Origin: Leucobacter denitrificans
GTDB taxonomy: Bacteria; Actinomycetota; Actinomycetes; Actinomycetales; Microbacteriaceae
Length of the DNA stretch: 64,000 bases
Assembly (NCBI RefSeq): GCF_014396385.1
Contig: NZ_CP060716.1
Span: 1,922,001 to 1,986,000 of the forward strand
Direction: 5' to 3'
Both the position numbers and the translations under genes were made by a program. Numbering within the stretch: position 1 is the stretch's first letter; each line of letters starts with the position of its first letter. The notes under the pieces were generated by a model. It was not told the origin of the DNA. It did not search any database and saw only the letters and a program-made list of their open reading frames with translations. Positions 1 to 9,184 of the stretch are shown piece after piece.

Positions 1-2
1 TC

Positions 3-884
3 ATCTGGAACGGCCTGTTCGTCGGCTCGTTCTACGCGCTCGTCGCGATCGGCTACAGCATGGTGTACGGCATCATCAAACTGCTGAACTTCGCACACGG
101 CGACATCTATATGCTCGGCGCATTCTTGTCGTTCGTCGTGCTCGGCGGCATGACCGGCATTCTTGGCATCGGCAATTTACCGATCCTGCTGCTCGTGCTC
201 CTCATCGCAATGCTCCTCACCGGTGGCCTCGGCGTGCTCATCGAGCGCGTCGCGTATCGGCCGCTGCGTGGCAGCCCCAGACTTTCTGTGCTCATCACTG
301 CGGTGGGCGTTTCGTTCACCCTTGAGTACGCAGTACGCCAGATTTGGGGGCCAAACCCGAAGGTGTTCCCGATCCGACTCTCTGGTGACCCCATCGAAAT
401 TCTCGGCGCACGAATCACGGTGCCCCAGATCGTGCTTATGGCCGTAGCGGGTCTGTTGATGTGGATCTTGCAGCGCTACATCATGCACACCCGCGAAGGC
501 CGTGCAATGCGTGCCATCGCCCTCGATCAAAAAGCTTCGCTGCTCATGGGCGTGAACGTGAACAAGGTGATCTCGCGCACATTCTTCATCGGATCAGCGC
601 TCGCGGGCGCCGCCGGTGTGATGGCGGCGGCGTATTACGGATCCATCGACTTTCTCATGGGCTTCGTGATCGGGCTGAAAGCCTTCACCGCGGCGGTGAT
701 CGGCGGCATCGGCAATCTCTACGGTGCGATGCTTGGCGGTCTCGTGCTCGGGCTACTCGAATCGTTCGGCACGAACTTCTTCGGGGGAGAGTGGCGCGAC
801 GTCTTCGCGTTCGGCTTCCTCATTCTGTTCCTCACCTTCAGGCCCACCGGCATTCTCGGTGAGCGCGTCGTAGAGAGGGTGTGA
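3..884 (+). CDS. livH: Branched-chain amino-acid ABC transporter permease LivH (5' partial)
   Basis: Integral membrane permease, one half of the LivH/LivM pore of an amino-acid ABC importer. The frame is already open at base 3, so the N-terminus lies outside the window and 293 residues are visible. The protein is hydrophobic throughout, with the family stretches FAHGDIYMLGAFL near the visible start and KAFTAAVIGGIGN near the C-terminal quarter. Its stop TGA lies just before the livM start, so the four liv genes are probably one operon. The substrate-binding protein LivK would be expected upstream, outside the window. The substrate cannot be read from the sequence; related systems also carry other amino acids. 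Confidence 0.93.
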   Translation: MWNGLFVGSFYALVAIGYSMVYGIIKLLNFAHGDIYMLGAFLSFVVLGGMTGILGIGNLPILLLVLLIAMLLTGGLGVLIERVAYRPLRGSPRLSVLITAVGVSFTLEYAVRQIWGPNPKVFPIRLSGDPIEILGARITVPQIVLMAVAGLLMWILQRYIMHTREGRAMRAIALDQKASLLMGVNVNKVISRTFFIGSALAGAAGVMAAAYYGSIDFLMGFVIGLKAFTAAVIGGIGNLYGAMLGGLVLGLLESFGTNFFGGEWRDVFAFGFLILFLTFRPTGILGERVVERV

Positions 885-886
885 CC

Positions 887-2074
887 ATGGCGAAAGACGC
901 GGTAAGACTGCCGGCTCCCAAGCCGTTCATTGAGCGGCCGCCACAACTGTCGGGCCTACTTGCCCCTGGCACTTTCATGAAGGTTGTCGGCGCGGTACTG
1001 TTCATCGCTGCGGCGGTGCTTCCATTCATTACGGCTACGCCCTACATCATCTCGATTCTCACCAGCGCGTTTATCTACATCGTGCTCGCAATGGGACTTA
1101 ACGTCGTCGTCGGATACGCGGGCCTGCTTGACCTTGGTTACATCGCGTTTATGGCGGTTGGCGCCTACACGAGCGGCATTCTCACGACAACCTTCGGGCT
1201 CTCGATGCTCGAGACGCTGCCCTTCGTCGTCATCGCGTGCATCATCGCGGGCGTCATTATCGGTGGGCCGACGCTCAGGCTTCGCAGCGACTACCTCGCA
1301 ATTGTGACGCTCGGCTTCGGTGAGATCATTCGCATTACCGCGAACAACCTCAAGATCACCGGCGGCCCGTCGGGCGTGCACGGTATTCCAACCTGGTCGT
1401 TCTTCGGGTGGTCATTCTCTGACGGCCTTAACCTCTTTGGGATCCACTTCAACTCAAAGGTGCTGTTCTACTACTTCGTGCTCTTCGTGGGCATCGGGCT
1501 CGCGGTGGTTGCCGTGTCGAGGCTCGGCCGCGGCAAAATGGGTCGCGCCTGGAAGTCAGTGCGCGACGACGAAGACGTGAGCGAGGCAATGGGTATCAAC
1601 GGATACACCACGAAGCTCATGGCCTACATCATCGGCGCAGTGTGGGGCGGTTTCGCGGGCACGCTCATGGCCGGCCACCTCAGTGCTATCTCGCCAAATA
1701 GCTTCCTGTTCCTCTACTCAGCACTCGTGCTCATGGCAGTGGTGTTGGGCGGTATGGGATCCACCCCTGGCGTGATCATCGGCGCGCTCTTCGTGTCGCT
1801 CGCCCCCGAGTTCTTGCGCGAATTCTCTGAGTGGCGCTTCTTGTTGTTCGGCGTGCTGCTCGTTGTCGCGATGATCTTCAGGCCGAAGGGCATCTGGCCG
1901 GCGAACGCGGTGCTTCCATTCTTGAAGAAGCGCGAGATTCCGCAGATTCCGCCGACAGCCGCGGTGAGCGTCGTCGGAGTGCTCGACGATGGAACCGAGG
2001 ACGACGATGGCGACGCGTGGGTAGACGCAGACGCAGACGCAGGAGCAGACGCAGGCAAGGAGGGCAAGCGATGA
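887..2074 (+). CDS. livM: Branched-chain amino-acid ABC transporter permease LivM
   Basis: Second membrane subunit of the importer, partner of LivH. I chose ATG at 887 because AGAGAGGG (872-879) sits 7 bases upstream; a GTG at 881 is also possible but lies too close to that site. About ten hydrophobic segments are present, with the family stretches LNVVVGYAGLLDLGYIAF and SDYLAIVTLGFGEIIRI. The last ~30 residues are unusual: a hydrophilic tail rich in Asp and Ala, encoded by tandem gacgca units at about 2026-2055. The tail should be cytoplasmic. The stop overlaps the livG start (ATGA), indicating translational coupling. Confidence 0.93.
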   Translation: MAKDAVRLPAPKPFIERPPQLSGLLAPGTFMKVVGAVLFIAAAVLPFITATPYIISILTSAFIYIVLAMGLNVVVGYAGLLDLGYIAFMAVGAYTSGILTTTFGLSMLETLPFVVIACIIAGVIIGGPTLRLRSDYLAIVTLGFGEIIRITANNLKITGGPSGVHGIPTWSFFGWSFSDGLNLFGIHFNSKVLFYYFVLFVGIGLAVVAVSRLGRGKMGRAWKSVRDDEDVSEAMGINGYTTKLMAYIIGAVWGGFAGTLMAGHLSAISPNSFLFLYSALVLMAVVLGGMGSTPGVIIGALFVSLAPEFLREFSEWRFLLFGVLLVVAMIFRPKGIWPANAVLPFLKKREIPQIPPTAAVSVVGVLDDGTEDDDGDAWVDADADAGADAGKEGKR

Positions 2075-2904
2075 CCCACATCGAGACCCAATCAGAAGCC
2101 GAACCAGAGGTCACTCCGGTTGCGCCGGGCGAGCGCGGTCGCACACTGCTCGAAGTAAAGAACCTTGCGGTCTCATTCGGCGGCATTAAGGCCGTCGCGG
2201 GCCTGAGCTTCTCGGTGCACGAGGGCGAGATCGTATCGGTCATCGGGCCGAACGGTGCTGGCAAGACATCGGCGTTTAACTGCATCTCGGGGTTCTACCG
2301 GCCCAACGAGGGGTCAGTTGTGTTCGACGGCGAGCCCGTGACGCGCAAGAAGCCGTCGTACATCACGCGCAAGGGCATGGCTCGCACGTTTCAGAACGTG
2401 CGACTCTTCAAAGAGATGTCGGTGCTTGAGAACGTGAAAACGGGCATGCACTCGCATCTCAGGCAGAATGTGTTCGACGCGATGTTGCACACGGCGAGGT
2501 ACAAGCGCAGTGAGGCTCAGTGCACCGAAGACGCGCGCGGTTGGCTCGACTTCGTTGGCTTCAAGGCCGACGACGAACTACTCGTCACCCAGCTTCCGTA
2601 TGGTGAGCAGCGCCGTGTCGAGATCGCGCGCGCACTCGCGACACAGCCCAAGCTGCTGCTGCTCGACGAGCCCGGTGCGGGCCTGAACCACAATGAGAAG
2701 AATGAGCTCATGGAGCTGATCCGCCGCATTCGCGACCTGGGAGTCGGCATCGTGCTCATCGAACACGACATGGGACTCGTCATGCAGGTGTCGGAGCGCA
2801 TCGTTGTGCTCAACTACGGCAAGGAAATTGCTGACGGCACGCCAGAGCAGATTAAGCAAGATCCCGTGGTGATCGCCGCGTACCTCGGGGAGGAAGAGGA
2901 ATGA
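2071..2904 (+). CDS. livG: Branched-chain amino-acid ABC transporter ATP-binding protein LivG
   Basis: Cytoplasmic ATPase that pairs with LivF to drive the LivHM pore; 277 residues. Start ATG at 2071 overlaps the livM stop and follows AAGGAGGG (2057-2064). A longer open frame runs back to 1831 but only reads livM out of frame. Walker [10 protein letters not shown] lies at residues 59-67, the signature region reads [14 protein letters not shown] instead of a plain LSGGQ, as is usual for LivG, and Walker B is [13 protein letters not shown] ~25-residue hydrophilic N-terminal extension precedes the nucleotide-binding domain. The stop overlaps livF by ATGA. Confidence 0.95.
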   Translation: MTHIETQSEAEPEVTPVAPGERGRTLLEVKNLAVSFGGIKAVAGLSFSVHEGEIVSVIGPNGAGKTSAFNCISGFYRPNEGSVVFDGEPVTRKKPSYITRKGMARTFQNVRLFKEMSVLENVKTGMHSHLRQNVFDAMLHTARYKRSEAQCTEDARGWLDFVGFKADDELLVTQLPYGEQRRVEIARALATQPKLLLLDEPGAGLNHNEKNELMELIRRIRDLGVGIVLIEHDMGLVMQVSERIVVLNYGKEIADGTPEQIKQDPVVIAAYLGEEEE

Positions 2905-3608
2905 AACTCACACTCGAGAACGTCGAGCTCTACTACCACCGTGTGCACGCGCTCAGAAACCTGAGCATTGAGGTGAACGAGGGCGAGATCGTGTCGCTGC
3001 TCGGCAACAACGGTGCCGGCAAGACGTCGACGCTGTCGCTGATTTCGGGGCTTGAGCGCGCGAAGAGCGGCCGCGTCACGTGGGGTGACAAAGACCTCAC
3101 AAAGATGCAGCCGTGGGACATGGTCGGAGCAGGGCTGCTGCATATTCCTGAGGGGCGTCGCATCTTCTCGACGATGTCGGTGCATGAGAATCTGCTGCTT
3201 GGCGGGTATCTCGTGAAAGATCAGAAGCTCGTGCAAGAGCGGGCGGATCACGCCTACGAACTCATGCCGCGCCTCGCTGAGCGCCGCGATCAAGAGGGCG
3301 GCACGTTGTCGGGCGGTGAGCAGCAGATGCTCGCCCTCGGTCGCGCGCTTGTCGGCGGGCCGAAACTGCTGCTGCTCGATGAGCCGTCAATGGGTCTCGC
3401 GCCGCTCATCGTGAAGCAGGTCATGGACATCATCAAGCAGATCAACGCCGAGGGCACGACCGTGCTGCTCGTTGAGCAGAACGCGCGCTCCGCGCTGAAG
3501 ATTGCGGATCGGGCCTACGTGCTCGAATCCGGGCGTGTCACAATGTCGGGGACCGCTGCTGAGCTTGCGCAAGACGCCCGCGTCATCGAGGCGTACCTCG
3601 GGGCGTAG
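2901..3608 (+). CDS. livF: Branched-chain amino-acid ABC transporter ATP-binding protein LivF
   Basis: Second ATPase of the Liv importer, 235 residues, the usual family length. Walker [10 protein letters not shown] is near residue 36, the signature [15 protein letters not shown] is intact and Walker B reads [16 protein letters not shown] 2901 overlaps the livG stop. The gene ends the operon; about 100 bases separate it from the next gene. Because the catabolic island for proline-type amino acids follows on the opposite strand, this importer might bring in such substrates, but that is only a neighbourhood inference. Confidence 0.95.
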   Translation: MKLTLENVELYYHRVHALRNLSIEVNEGEIVSLLGNNGAGKTSTLSLISGLERAKSGRVTWGDKDLTKMQPWDMVGAGLLHIPEGRRIFSTMSVHENLLLGGYLVKDQKLVQERADHAYELMPRLAERRDQEGGTLSGGEQQMLALGRALVGGPKLLLLDEPSMGLAPLIVKQVMDIIKQINAEGTTVLLVEQNARSALKIADRAYVLESGRVTMSGTAAELAQDARVIEAYLGA

Positions 3609-3709
3609 GGAGCTGGCGGCGAGTGCGAATCGGCGCAGAGAAGTTCGTTAAATCCTGAGTGTAGAGCGGATCTTTCTGCGCGGATCTCGTAGGTAGTTGG
3701 GGAGGAATC

Positions 3710-4438
3710 ATGATTGATCTCAGACAGTACCGGGCGCTGAGCTTTGACGTGTACGGAACGCTCATTGATTGGGAGGCGGGCATCGCCGCTGTGCTTCGCG
3801 AGTGGGCGGGGCGCAGCGGATCCACTCTCGATGACGAGGGGTTATTGCTCGCGTACGCCGACAACGAGGCCGCGGTCGAACGCGAGTACCCCGGGCTCGC
3901 ATATGCCGAGGTGTTACAGGCTGCGTTTCGGCGCACCGCGGCGGATCTCGAACTGCCAGCAACCGACGAGGACGTGCAGGCGCTCGGCCGGTCGGTACCC
4001 GACTGGCCTGCGTTCGACGACACCCACGAGGCGCTCACGCGACTCAAGCGACGCTACAAGCTCATCATTCTGTCGAATGTGCACGCGCAGGGCGTCGCTG
4101 GCAGCATCGCGCGCATGGGAGTTGAGTTCGATCAGGTGCACACCGCAGAGAAGATCGGATCGTACAAACCAGCTGCCCGAAACTTCGAGGTGCTGCTTTC
4201 GCGGCTCGACGATATCGAGGTCGAACGGCCGCAGTTGCTGCACGTCGCGCAGTCGCTGTTTCACGATCACGTGCCTGGCAAGCAAGCAGGGCTCGACACT
4301 GTGTGGATCAACCGACGTCACGACCGCCCCGGCTGGGGTGCGACACCCGACCCCGGCGTCGGGGTGACGCCTGACCTTGAGTTCCCCTCGCTCGCGGCCT
4401 TCGCCGACGCGGTCGACGAAGCGTTCAACGGATCGTAG
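3710..4438 (+). CDS. HAD-superfamily hydrolase, haloacid dehalogenase type II-like
   Basis: Predicted soluble HAD hydrolase of 242 residues. Motif I is SFDVYGTLIDW with the nucleophile Asp13, motif II ends in ILSNVH, motif III holds the Lys of KIGSYKPAARNF, and LLHVAQSLFHDHVPGKQAG resembles the C-terminal substrate motif of type II haloacid dehalogenases. The start follows GGGGAGGA with good spacing. The family hydrolyses 2-haloacids or phosphate esters; the true substrate is not shown here. It is transcribed on the opposite strand to, and converges with, the hydroxyproline genes, so its role may be unrelated. Confidence 0.85.
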   Translation: MIDLRQYRALSFDVYGTLIDWEAGIAAVLREWAGRSGSTLDDEGLLLAYADNEAAVEREYPGLAYAEVLQAAFRRTAADLELPATDEDVQALGRSVPDWPAFDDTHEALTRLKRRYKLIILSNVHAQGVAGSIARMGVEFDQVHTAEKIGSYKPAARNFEVLLSRLDDIEVERPQLLHVAQSLFHDHVPGKQAGLDTVWINRRHDRPGWGATPDPGVGVTPDLEFPSLAAFADAVDEAFNGS

Positions 4439-4445
4439 TCGGGAG

Positions 4446-5909
4446 TTAGTTCTCGAGGTTTGCGAGTTGGGAGAGGGGGAGCGGCTGTGCGATCGGGCGT
4501 TTAGCGGCGTTCGCTAGCGACGTGTGATCCGCCACGTCATTCGACGCGAGACCCGACACCGCGAAACCGCACACGCGGCCCTGACACCAGCCCATGCCCG
4601 CGCGGGTGGTGCCCTTGAGTGCGCGCTGGTCTTCGCTCGCGAGCGTCTCGCGCGAGGCGCAGATCTCGCCCGCTGTGACCTCCTCGCAGCGGCACACGGT
4701 GGTCTCGGGAGTGAGGCGATCCTGCCAGCCCTGGGGCACGGGGTGGGCGAGGTGCATCGCCTCGGCGAAGCGGCGCTGGCGGCCGATCTCGCGTAGCTCG
4801 CGCGCGCTCGCAACAGCGGATCGCCCCTGGGACTCAGCACCTGCGACGCGTCCGGCGATCCGCCCCTCGATGACCGCAAGTGCGGCCCCGCCGACCCCCG
4901 TCAACTCGCCCGCGAGCAGCAGCCCCGCGACTGAGCTGTGCTGGGCATCATCGACCGGGGCAATGAGCGAACCGTCGACGTCGACACGGGTCGAGACTCC
5001 GAGCTGCAGCGGGAGTTCGAGCTGGGGCGTGAATCCCCACCCGAGACCGACGCCGTCGATTCCGGTGATCTCACGCTCACTGCCTGCCACGATCTCGCCT
5101 GTCGGACGAACCTTCGCGGTGCGCACGCCGGTCACGTGGTCGTCGCCAAGTATCTCGGTGATCACGGTGCTCGTGCGGTAGGGGATGCGGTGCTTGAGGA
5201 ACTCCCAGACGTAGCCCGCGCCCTCGACGCCCTTCGCGGGCACGCCCGCCGCTCGGTGTGCACGGGGCAGCCAGCCCATGAGATTCGAGGACTCGCAGAC
5301 GGCCGCGACTGATCCACCGGCTGCGACGATGTTGGCCGCGACAGGGAGCAAGAACGGCCCCGTGCCCCCGACGACGAACCGCTTGCCTGGGAGTGTGCCG
5401 TTCTGCTTCACAAACCCCTGAATGCCGCCCGCGGCCATGACGCCAGGGAGGTCCCAGCCAGGAACCGGTATTTGGCGGTCATAGCCGCCGGTCGCGAGCA
5501 CGAGGCGCGTCGCGGTGACCGACCGAATGCCTGATGGGGGACCCCAACTCGGGGTGAGTTCGAGCAAAAAATCTTCATCGGCGCGCTTGCGCAACATCCA
5601 CACACTGGTGCGGGGCAGGTAGTGGATCGCGCCCGAAGCGACGTGCTCGTCGAATGTCCGTCGCAGGTCGAGATACTCGTTCCATCCGTGGTGGAGCTTG
5701 CCGTCTTCTGGCACACCGGCCGACTCGCTGCGGTGTCGCCAGTATTGGCCGCCCGGTTGATCGGCCGCGTCGATCACCACGACCCGTGCGCCCTCACTCG
5801 CCGCTGCACCCGCCGCCGCGAGACCTGCGGGGCCCGCGCCTACGATCGCGACGTCGAAGCTCGGCCGTGTGCCGGTCTCACGGGGCTGGGAATCGTGCTT
5901 CGCGTTCAC
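4446..5909 (-). CDS. FAD-dependent oxidoreductase with C-terminal 2Fe-2S domain (D-hydroxyproline dehydrogenase-type, HcnB-like)
   Basis: Large flavin subunit of a three-part amino-acid dehydrogenase. I chose GTG 5909, which overlaps the stop of the ferredoxin-like gene (GTGA), rather than the longer open frame to 6035; this gives 487 residues. The FAD-binding GAGPAG motif follows DVAIV near residue 20. The C-terminal region has CRCEEVTAGEI and GMGWCQGRVC, the paired cysteines of a BFD-like [2Fe-2S] domain. Such subunits occur in D-hydroxyproline, opine and hydrogen cyanide synthase systems. Neighbouring epimerase and DapA-like genes favour cis-4-hydroxy-D-proline as substrate. Confidence 0.88.
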   Translation of the reverse strand: MNAKHDSQPRETGTRPSFDVAIVGAGPAGLAAAGAAASEGARVVVIDAADQPGGQYWRHRSESAGVPEDGKLHHGWNEYLDLRRTFDEHVASGAIHYLPRTSVWMLRKRADEDFLLELTPSWGPPSGIRSVTATRLVLATGGYDRQIPVPGWDLPGVMAAGGIQGFVKQNGTLPGKRFVVGGTGPFLLPVAANIVAAGGSVAAVCESSNLMGWLPRAHRAAGVPAKGVEGAGYVWEFLKHRIPYRTSTVITEILGDDHVTGVRTAKVRPTGEIVAGSEREITGIDGVGLGWGFTPQLELPLQLGVSTRVDVDGSLIAPVDDAQHSSVAGLLLAGELTGVGGAALAVIEGRIAGRVAGAESQGRSAVASARELREIGRQRRFAEAMHLAHPVPQGWQDRLTPETTVCRCEEVTAGEICASRETLASEDQRALKGTTRAGMGWCQGRVCGFAVSGLASNDVADHTSLANAAKRPIAQPLPLSQLANLEN

Positions 5910-6277
5910 TTGGTGGCCTCGGAGTTCGAGTCTGAGACGGATGAGTCGTTGCTGGTTGCGTCGCCCGTGGGCGGAGCCGAACTGCGCGAGCGCTGCGGTC
6001 GCACATCCATGCCGTCTTCGAGCGGGATCATGCAAGCGCGCTGCCCCGATTCACCGTCGACCTCGACGATGCAGTCGAAGCAGATACCGATGCCGCAGAA
6101 GAGTCCGCGCTGCTTGCCGTTCGCTGTCGTACGCCAGGCTGAGCAGCCCGACTCGGTGAGCGCTGCGGCGATGCTCGAGCCAGCCGCGGTTTCGATGGGT
6201 TCACCGTCAAATGTGGCGCGCACGCGCTGAGATGCCTGCGGCGTTTGCGGCGATGGTGAGTGGGCTGCGTGGCTCAT
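5906..6277 (-). CDS. 2Fe-2S ferredoxin-like small subunit of D-hydroxyproline dehydrogenase
   Basis: Small electron-transfer subunit of 123 residues. Conserved cysteines lie in SGCSAW, FCGIGICFDC and RACM, the pattern of HcnA/SoxA-type 2Fe-2S proteins. The frame overlaps the upstream DAO-type oxidoreductase (ATGA at 6274-6277) and the downstream FAD subunit (GTGA), so the three are almost certainly co-translated and form one heteromeric complex in which the DAO-like subunit oxidises the substrate and electrons pass through this cluster. The first ~18 residues are Ser/Pro-rich and probably unstructured. Confidence 0.87.
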   Translation of the reverse strand: MSHAAHSPSPQTPQASQRVRATFDGEPIETAAGSSIAAALTESGCSAWRTTANGKQRGLFCGIGICFDCIVEVDGESGQRACMIPLEDGMDVRPQRSRSSAPPTGDATSNDSSVSDSNSEATK

Positions 6278-7509
6278 GCGGCGACCTCCTCATCGGTGTT
6301 GCTGTCGTGGTGTGGATCGGGTGCCCCCGGCTCGTCGAATCGCTCTGGCCGGAACGGGGTGAGCGGCATCTCTGGTTCGATGCCAGCGAGCGCCTGACCG
6401 AGCAGCTTGCCTGTACCAACCGAAAGCCCAATACCCGCACCCTCGTGCCCGCTCGCGTGCCAGAGCCCTGGCGCCCTCGGATCGTGCCCGATGACCGGCA
6501 GATGATCAGGGCAAAATGGGCGGAACCCGTGGTAGTGCCTGAGGATGCGCGTGCGCTCGAGAAACGGGAACAGTTCGATGGCGTTCTGGGCGATTTGCCG
6601 CAGTGCGTCGACGCTCACCGACGAATCAAACCCGATCCGCTCGCGGCTTGACCCGATGAGAATTGTGCCCGCCGGTGTGCCCTCGACCACGGGAGACGAC
6701 TGCAGCGACGCATCGCCCGATCCGACATTGTCGATGTACTCGGCGGCATATACCTTGTGGTGCACCATCGGGGGCAGCTGTTCGGTGACGAGCACGTAGC
6801 CACGGCGCGGGTTCACCGGTACGTTCACCCCAGCGAGGGACGCGATCTCGGGGGCCCAGGTGCCGGTCGTGTTCACGACGTGATCCGCAAAGAAATCACC
6901 CTGCGGGGTGCGCACGCCAGTCACGCGTGTGCCGTCACGCGTGGGGCCATGAGTGCGCTCGCCGCCGCCCCCACCGCGAATCAGCTCGGTGACGGGCGCG
7001 TTCGTCACAAGCTTCGCACCGCGCTCGCGCGCGAGGCGTAGTAGGTGTGAAGCCGCGAGGATCGGCTGCACCTGGCTGTCTTCAGGGTAATACGCGGCGC
7101 CGAGTGCGCTATCGGTGACGTTCGGCTCAAGCTCGCGCAAGGCCGCGCTATCGAGCTGTTCGGCGACGATGCCGTGCATGCGTTGTGACGCGGTGACGCG
7201 CTCGAGTGAGCGAAGACTCGACTCGCGCGACGCGACGATGATGCCGCCCTTCGACTCGAACTCCCAGAGGTGCCCGAACTCGGCGAGCTCACCTTTCCAG
7301 ACATCTAGCGAGTACTGCATGAGCTCAAGCTCCGGGCCGCGCTCTTTGTCGGAGACAAGGATGTTGCCCTCGCAGCGTGAGGTGGTGCCGCTCGCGGGAA
7401 GACCGCGCTCGACGACGGTGACCGAGAGCCCCTGTAGCGATGCAAAGTACGCCGTTGCCGCACCGATGATGCCGGCGCCTATGACGATGACGTCGCTGGT
7501 ACCGCTCAT
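6274..7509 (-). CDS. DAO-family FAD-dependent oxidoreductase (D-hydroxyproline dehydrogenase catalytic subunit-like)
   Basis: Flavoprotein of 411 residues in the D-amino-acid oxidase / sarcosine oxidase beta family. The N-terminal dinucleotide fold reads VIVIGAGIIGAATAYFAS, followed by an acidic-end strand VTVVERG. The C-terminal FAD contact region contains LWHASGHEGAGIGLSVGTGKLL, with the core GHEGAGIGLS typical of the family. It overlaps the GntR gene upstream and the ferredoxin-like gene downstream. Predicted role: oxidation of cis-4-hydroxy-D-proline to 1-pyrroline-4-hydroxy-2-carboxylate. The substrate is inferred from the neighbours, not from residues. Confidence 0.87.
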   Translation of the reverse strand: MSGTSDVIVIGAGIIGAATAYFASLQGLSVTVVERGLPASGTTSRCEGNILVSDKERGPELELMQYSLDVWKGELAEFGHLWEFESKGGIIVASRESSLRSLERVTASQRMHGIVAEQLDSAALRELEPNVTDSALGAAYYPEDSQVQPILAASHLLRLARERGAKLVTNAPVTELIRGGGGGERTHGPTRDGTRVTGVRTPQGDFFADHVVNTTGTWAPEIASLAGVNVPVNPRRGYVLVTEQLPPMVHHKVYAAEYIDNVGSGDASLQSSPVVEGTPAGTILIGSSRERIGFDSSVSVDALRQIAQNAIELFPFLERTRILRHYHGFRPFCPDHLPVIGHDPRAPGLWHASGHEGAGIGLSVGTGKLLGQALAGIEPEMPLTPFRPERFDEPGAPDPHHDSNTDEEVAA

Positions 7510-8192
7510 GCGCCGTCGGCAGAAGTGGGGTCGCCGGTTGCCCAGGCGTCGCGAGCATGCCCGATGTGCTGGCGCATGAGCTGCTCGGCACCAGGGCCGT
7601 CTCCGGCGCGCAACAGCTCGATGAGGCGGTGGTGCTCACGAGCCGAGTCGGCAAGCAGGCCCTTGTTCGCGAGCGCAGCGATGCCATACAGCCGTGTGCG
7701 AATGCGCAGTGAGGTAGCAAGTTCAACGAGCTGCGGGTTGCCGGTGTGCTTCAAAATCGCGGCGTGAAACTCCCGGTCAAGCTGCAAATATGCGCGCAGA
7801 TCCTTGGTTTCGGCGGCTCGCAAGCACTCGTCGGCAAGTGCATCGAGTTCGGTAAATGCCGCATCGGGAATATTCTCGATGACTGCGTGCATGATCGGGG
7901 GCTCAATGAGCAGGCGAATCTCTGTGAGGTCGTCAAGATCTTTCTCGCTCATCGTCGTGATGAGAAAGCCCTTATTCTTAATTGTCTCGACGAGGCCCTC
8001 GCGCGCGAGATCCATCATCGCCTCGCGCACCGGCGTCGCCGACACGCCAAGTGCCTGCCCAAGCACCGGGGCAGACACGACGGTGCCCTCAGCCAACTCG
8101 CCCGTAATGATTGCAGCGCGCAACTGATCGAGCACCGTTTCGCGCAGGTTGCGTGGGCGCTCAAGGGGGGTGAGTTGGCTAGAAAGGCTCAT
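7506..8192 (-). CDS. GntR-family transcriptional regulator with FCD domain
   Basis: DNA-binding regulator of 228 residues. An N-terminal winged helix (LRETVLDQLRAAIITGELAEG, then ALGVSATPVREAMMDLAREG) is followed by an all-helical FCD ligand-binding domain. I chose ATG 8192, which shares one base with the stop of the upstream ketimine-reductase gene, rather than the longer frame to 8252. It lies inside the hydroxyproline operon and so probably controls it, with a pathway intermediate as ligand. A nearly perfect palindrome at 11163-11184, upstream of the DapA-like gene, is the best candidate operator. Confidence 0.9.
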   Translation of the reverse strand: MSLSSQLTPLERPRNLRETVLDQLRAAIITGELAEGTVVSAPVLGQALGVSATPVREAMMDLAREGLVETIKNKGFLITTMSEKDLDDLTEIRLLIEPPIMHAVIENIPDAAFTELDALADECLRAAETKDLRAYLQLDREFHAAILKHTGNPQLVELATSLRIRTRLYGIAALANKGLLADSAREHHRLIELLRAGDGPGAEQLMRQHIGHARDAWATGDPTSADGA

Positions 8193-9184
8193 TAGGAATC
8201 TCCCTCGATTTCCGTTGTGGCGATGGCGGAGGCACACACGAGATCTTCCCACGACATGCCAACCCCAGAATAGAACGCTGGCTTGCCTGGTGTGCGTGTC
8301 GCGTTGCCCTGTGCGAGATCTTGCAGGTTCTTCGGTGGGTTGGCCTGCCAGTCATCGGCACTCAGTGCGGTCGCAAAGTTGCCGTTTTCGCGCTGCGCGG
8401 ATCCACGGCCCTCGACAAACAGGTCGGCTCGGCCAATGAGCGCATCATCGACCTCGCGGCGCTCGAGCCCGTGCGTTCCGGCTGCCGCGACGATCGCGTG
8501 GTTCTGCACGAGATTGCCATCAAATAGTGGATCGCTCGCGCTCGTCACGCAGATGATGACGTCTGCCTCGCGCACCGCCTGGTCGGCTTCGCTCGTGCGG
8601 TCTCGCACGGTGAGCCCCGCGGTCTCTTGAGCCTCACTGAGCGCGGTGATGAGATCTGCGATCCGCTCGGGCCTGCGGCCAACGATGTCGAAGCTTGCCC
8701 CGGGAAATACCAGCGCTGCGGCGCGCGCGTGGCTCAGCGCCTGCACCCCGGCACCGAAGATGAGCACGCGGGGAGCGGCCGGAATCTCGGAGCCCTCGGG
8801 CGCAAGGTTCGCGAGCTGACGAACCGCCGACAGCGTCACCGCCGGGGTACGGATCGCCGTGAGACTCGCGCCCTCGAGCACAGCAACGGGCGTGAGTGTG
8901 TCAGACGAGTACAGAATGTAGAGGCCCTGAATCTTCTCGAATCCGCGCTCTGGGTTGTTCGGGGCGACCGTGAGCGCTTTCACTCCCGAGTAGGTCGGAC
9001 CCTGCGCGGGCATGAGCAGGAACTCGCCGTCGGGCGCGTCGCTGAAAAGCCTCGGCCCGTCATCTTCGGGGTTGATTGCCACCCCGTTCGCATCTCCTCG
9101 CAGCGCCTCCTCGAGCGCATCCATGGCACGGTCGAATGGGAGAAACCGCTCCACATCGGCTGCGTCAAAGAACGAGATACTCAC
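8192..9184 (-). CDS. Ornithine cyclodeaminase / mu-crystallin family protein (probable 1-pyrroline-2-carboxylate reductase)
   Basis: Cytoplasmic NAD(P)-dependent enzyme of 330 residues. The Rossmann motif is VLIFGAGVQALSHARA near residues 143-158, and KALTVAPNNPERG is the substrate-side stretch of the family. Members of this family in hydroxyproline clusters reduce 1-pyrroline-2-carboxylate to L-proline, the second step of trans-3-hydroxyproline breakdown. The proline would then enter PutA, encoded in the same island. It overlaps the epimerase gene by ATGA (9181-9184). True ornithine cyclodeaminase or alanine dehydrogenase activity cannot be excluded from sequence alone. Confidence 0.85.
   Translation of the reverse strand: MSISFFDAADVERFLPFDRAMDALEEALRGDANGVAINPEDDGPRLFSDAPDGEFLLMPAQGPTYSGVKALTVAPNNPERGFEKIQGLYILYSSDTLTPVAVLEGASLTAIRTPAVTLSAVRQLANLAPEGSEIPAAPRVLIFGAGVQALSHARAAALVFPGASFDIVGRRPERIADLITALSEAQETAGLTVRDRTSEADQAVREADVIICVTSASDPLFDGNLVQNHAIVAAAGTHGLERREVDDALIGRADLFVEGRGSAQRENGNFATALSADDWQANPPKNLQDLAQGNATRTPGKPAFYSGVGMSWEDLVCASAIATTEIEGDS

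Noticed and set aside
1831..2070. N-terminal extension of livG
   Set aside because: It reads the livM coding sequence in another frame; the Arg-rich product and the good ribosome site at 2057-2064 support the start at 2071.
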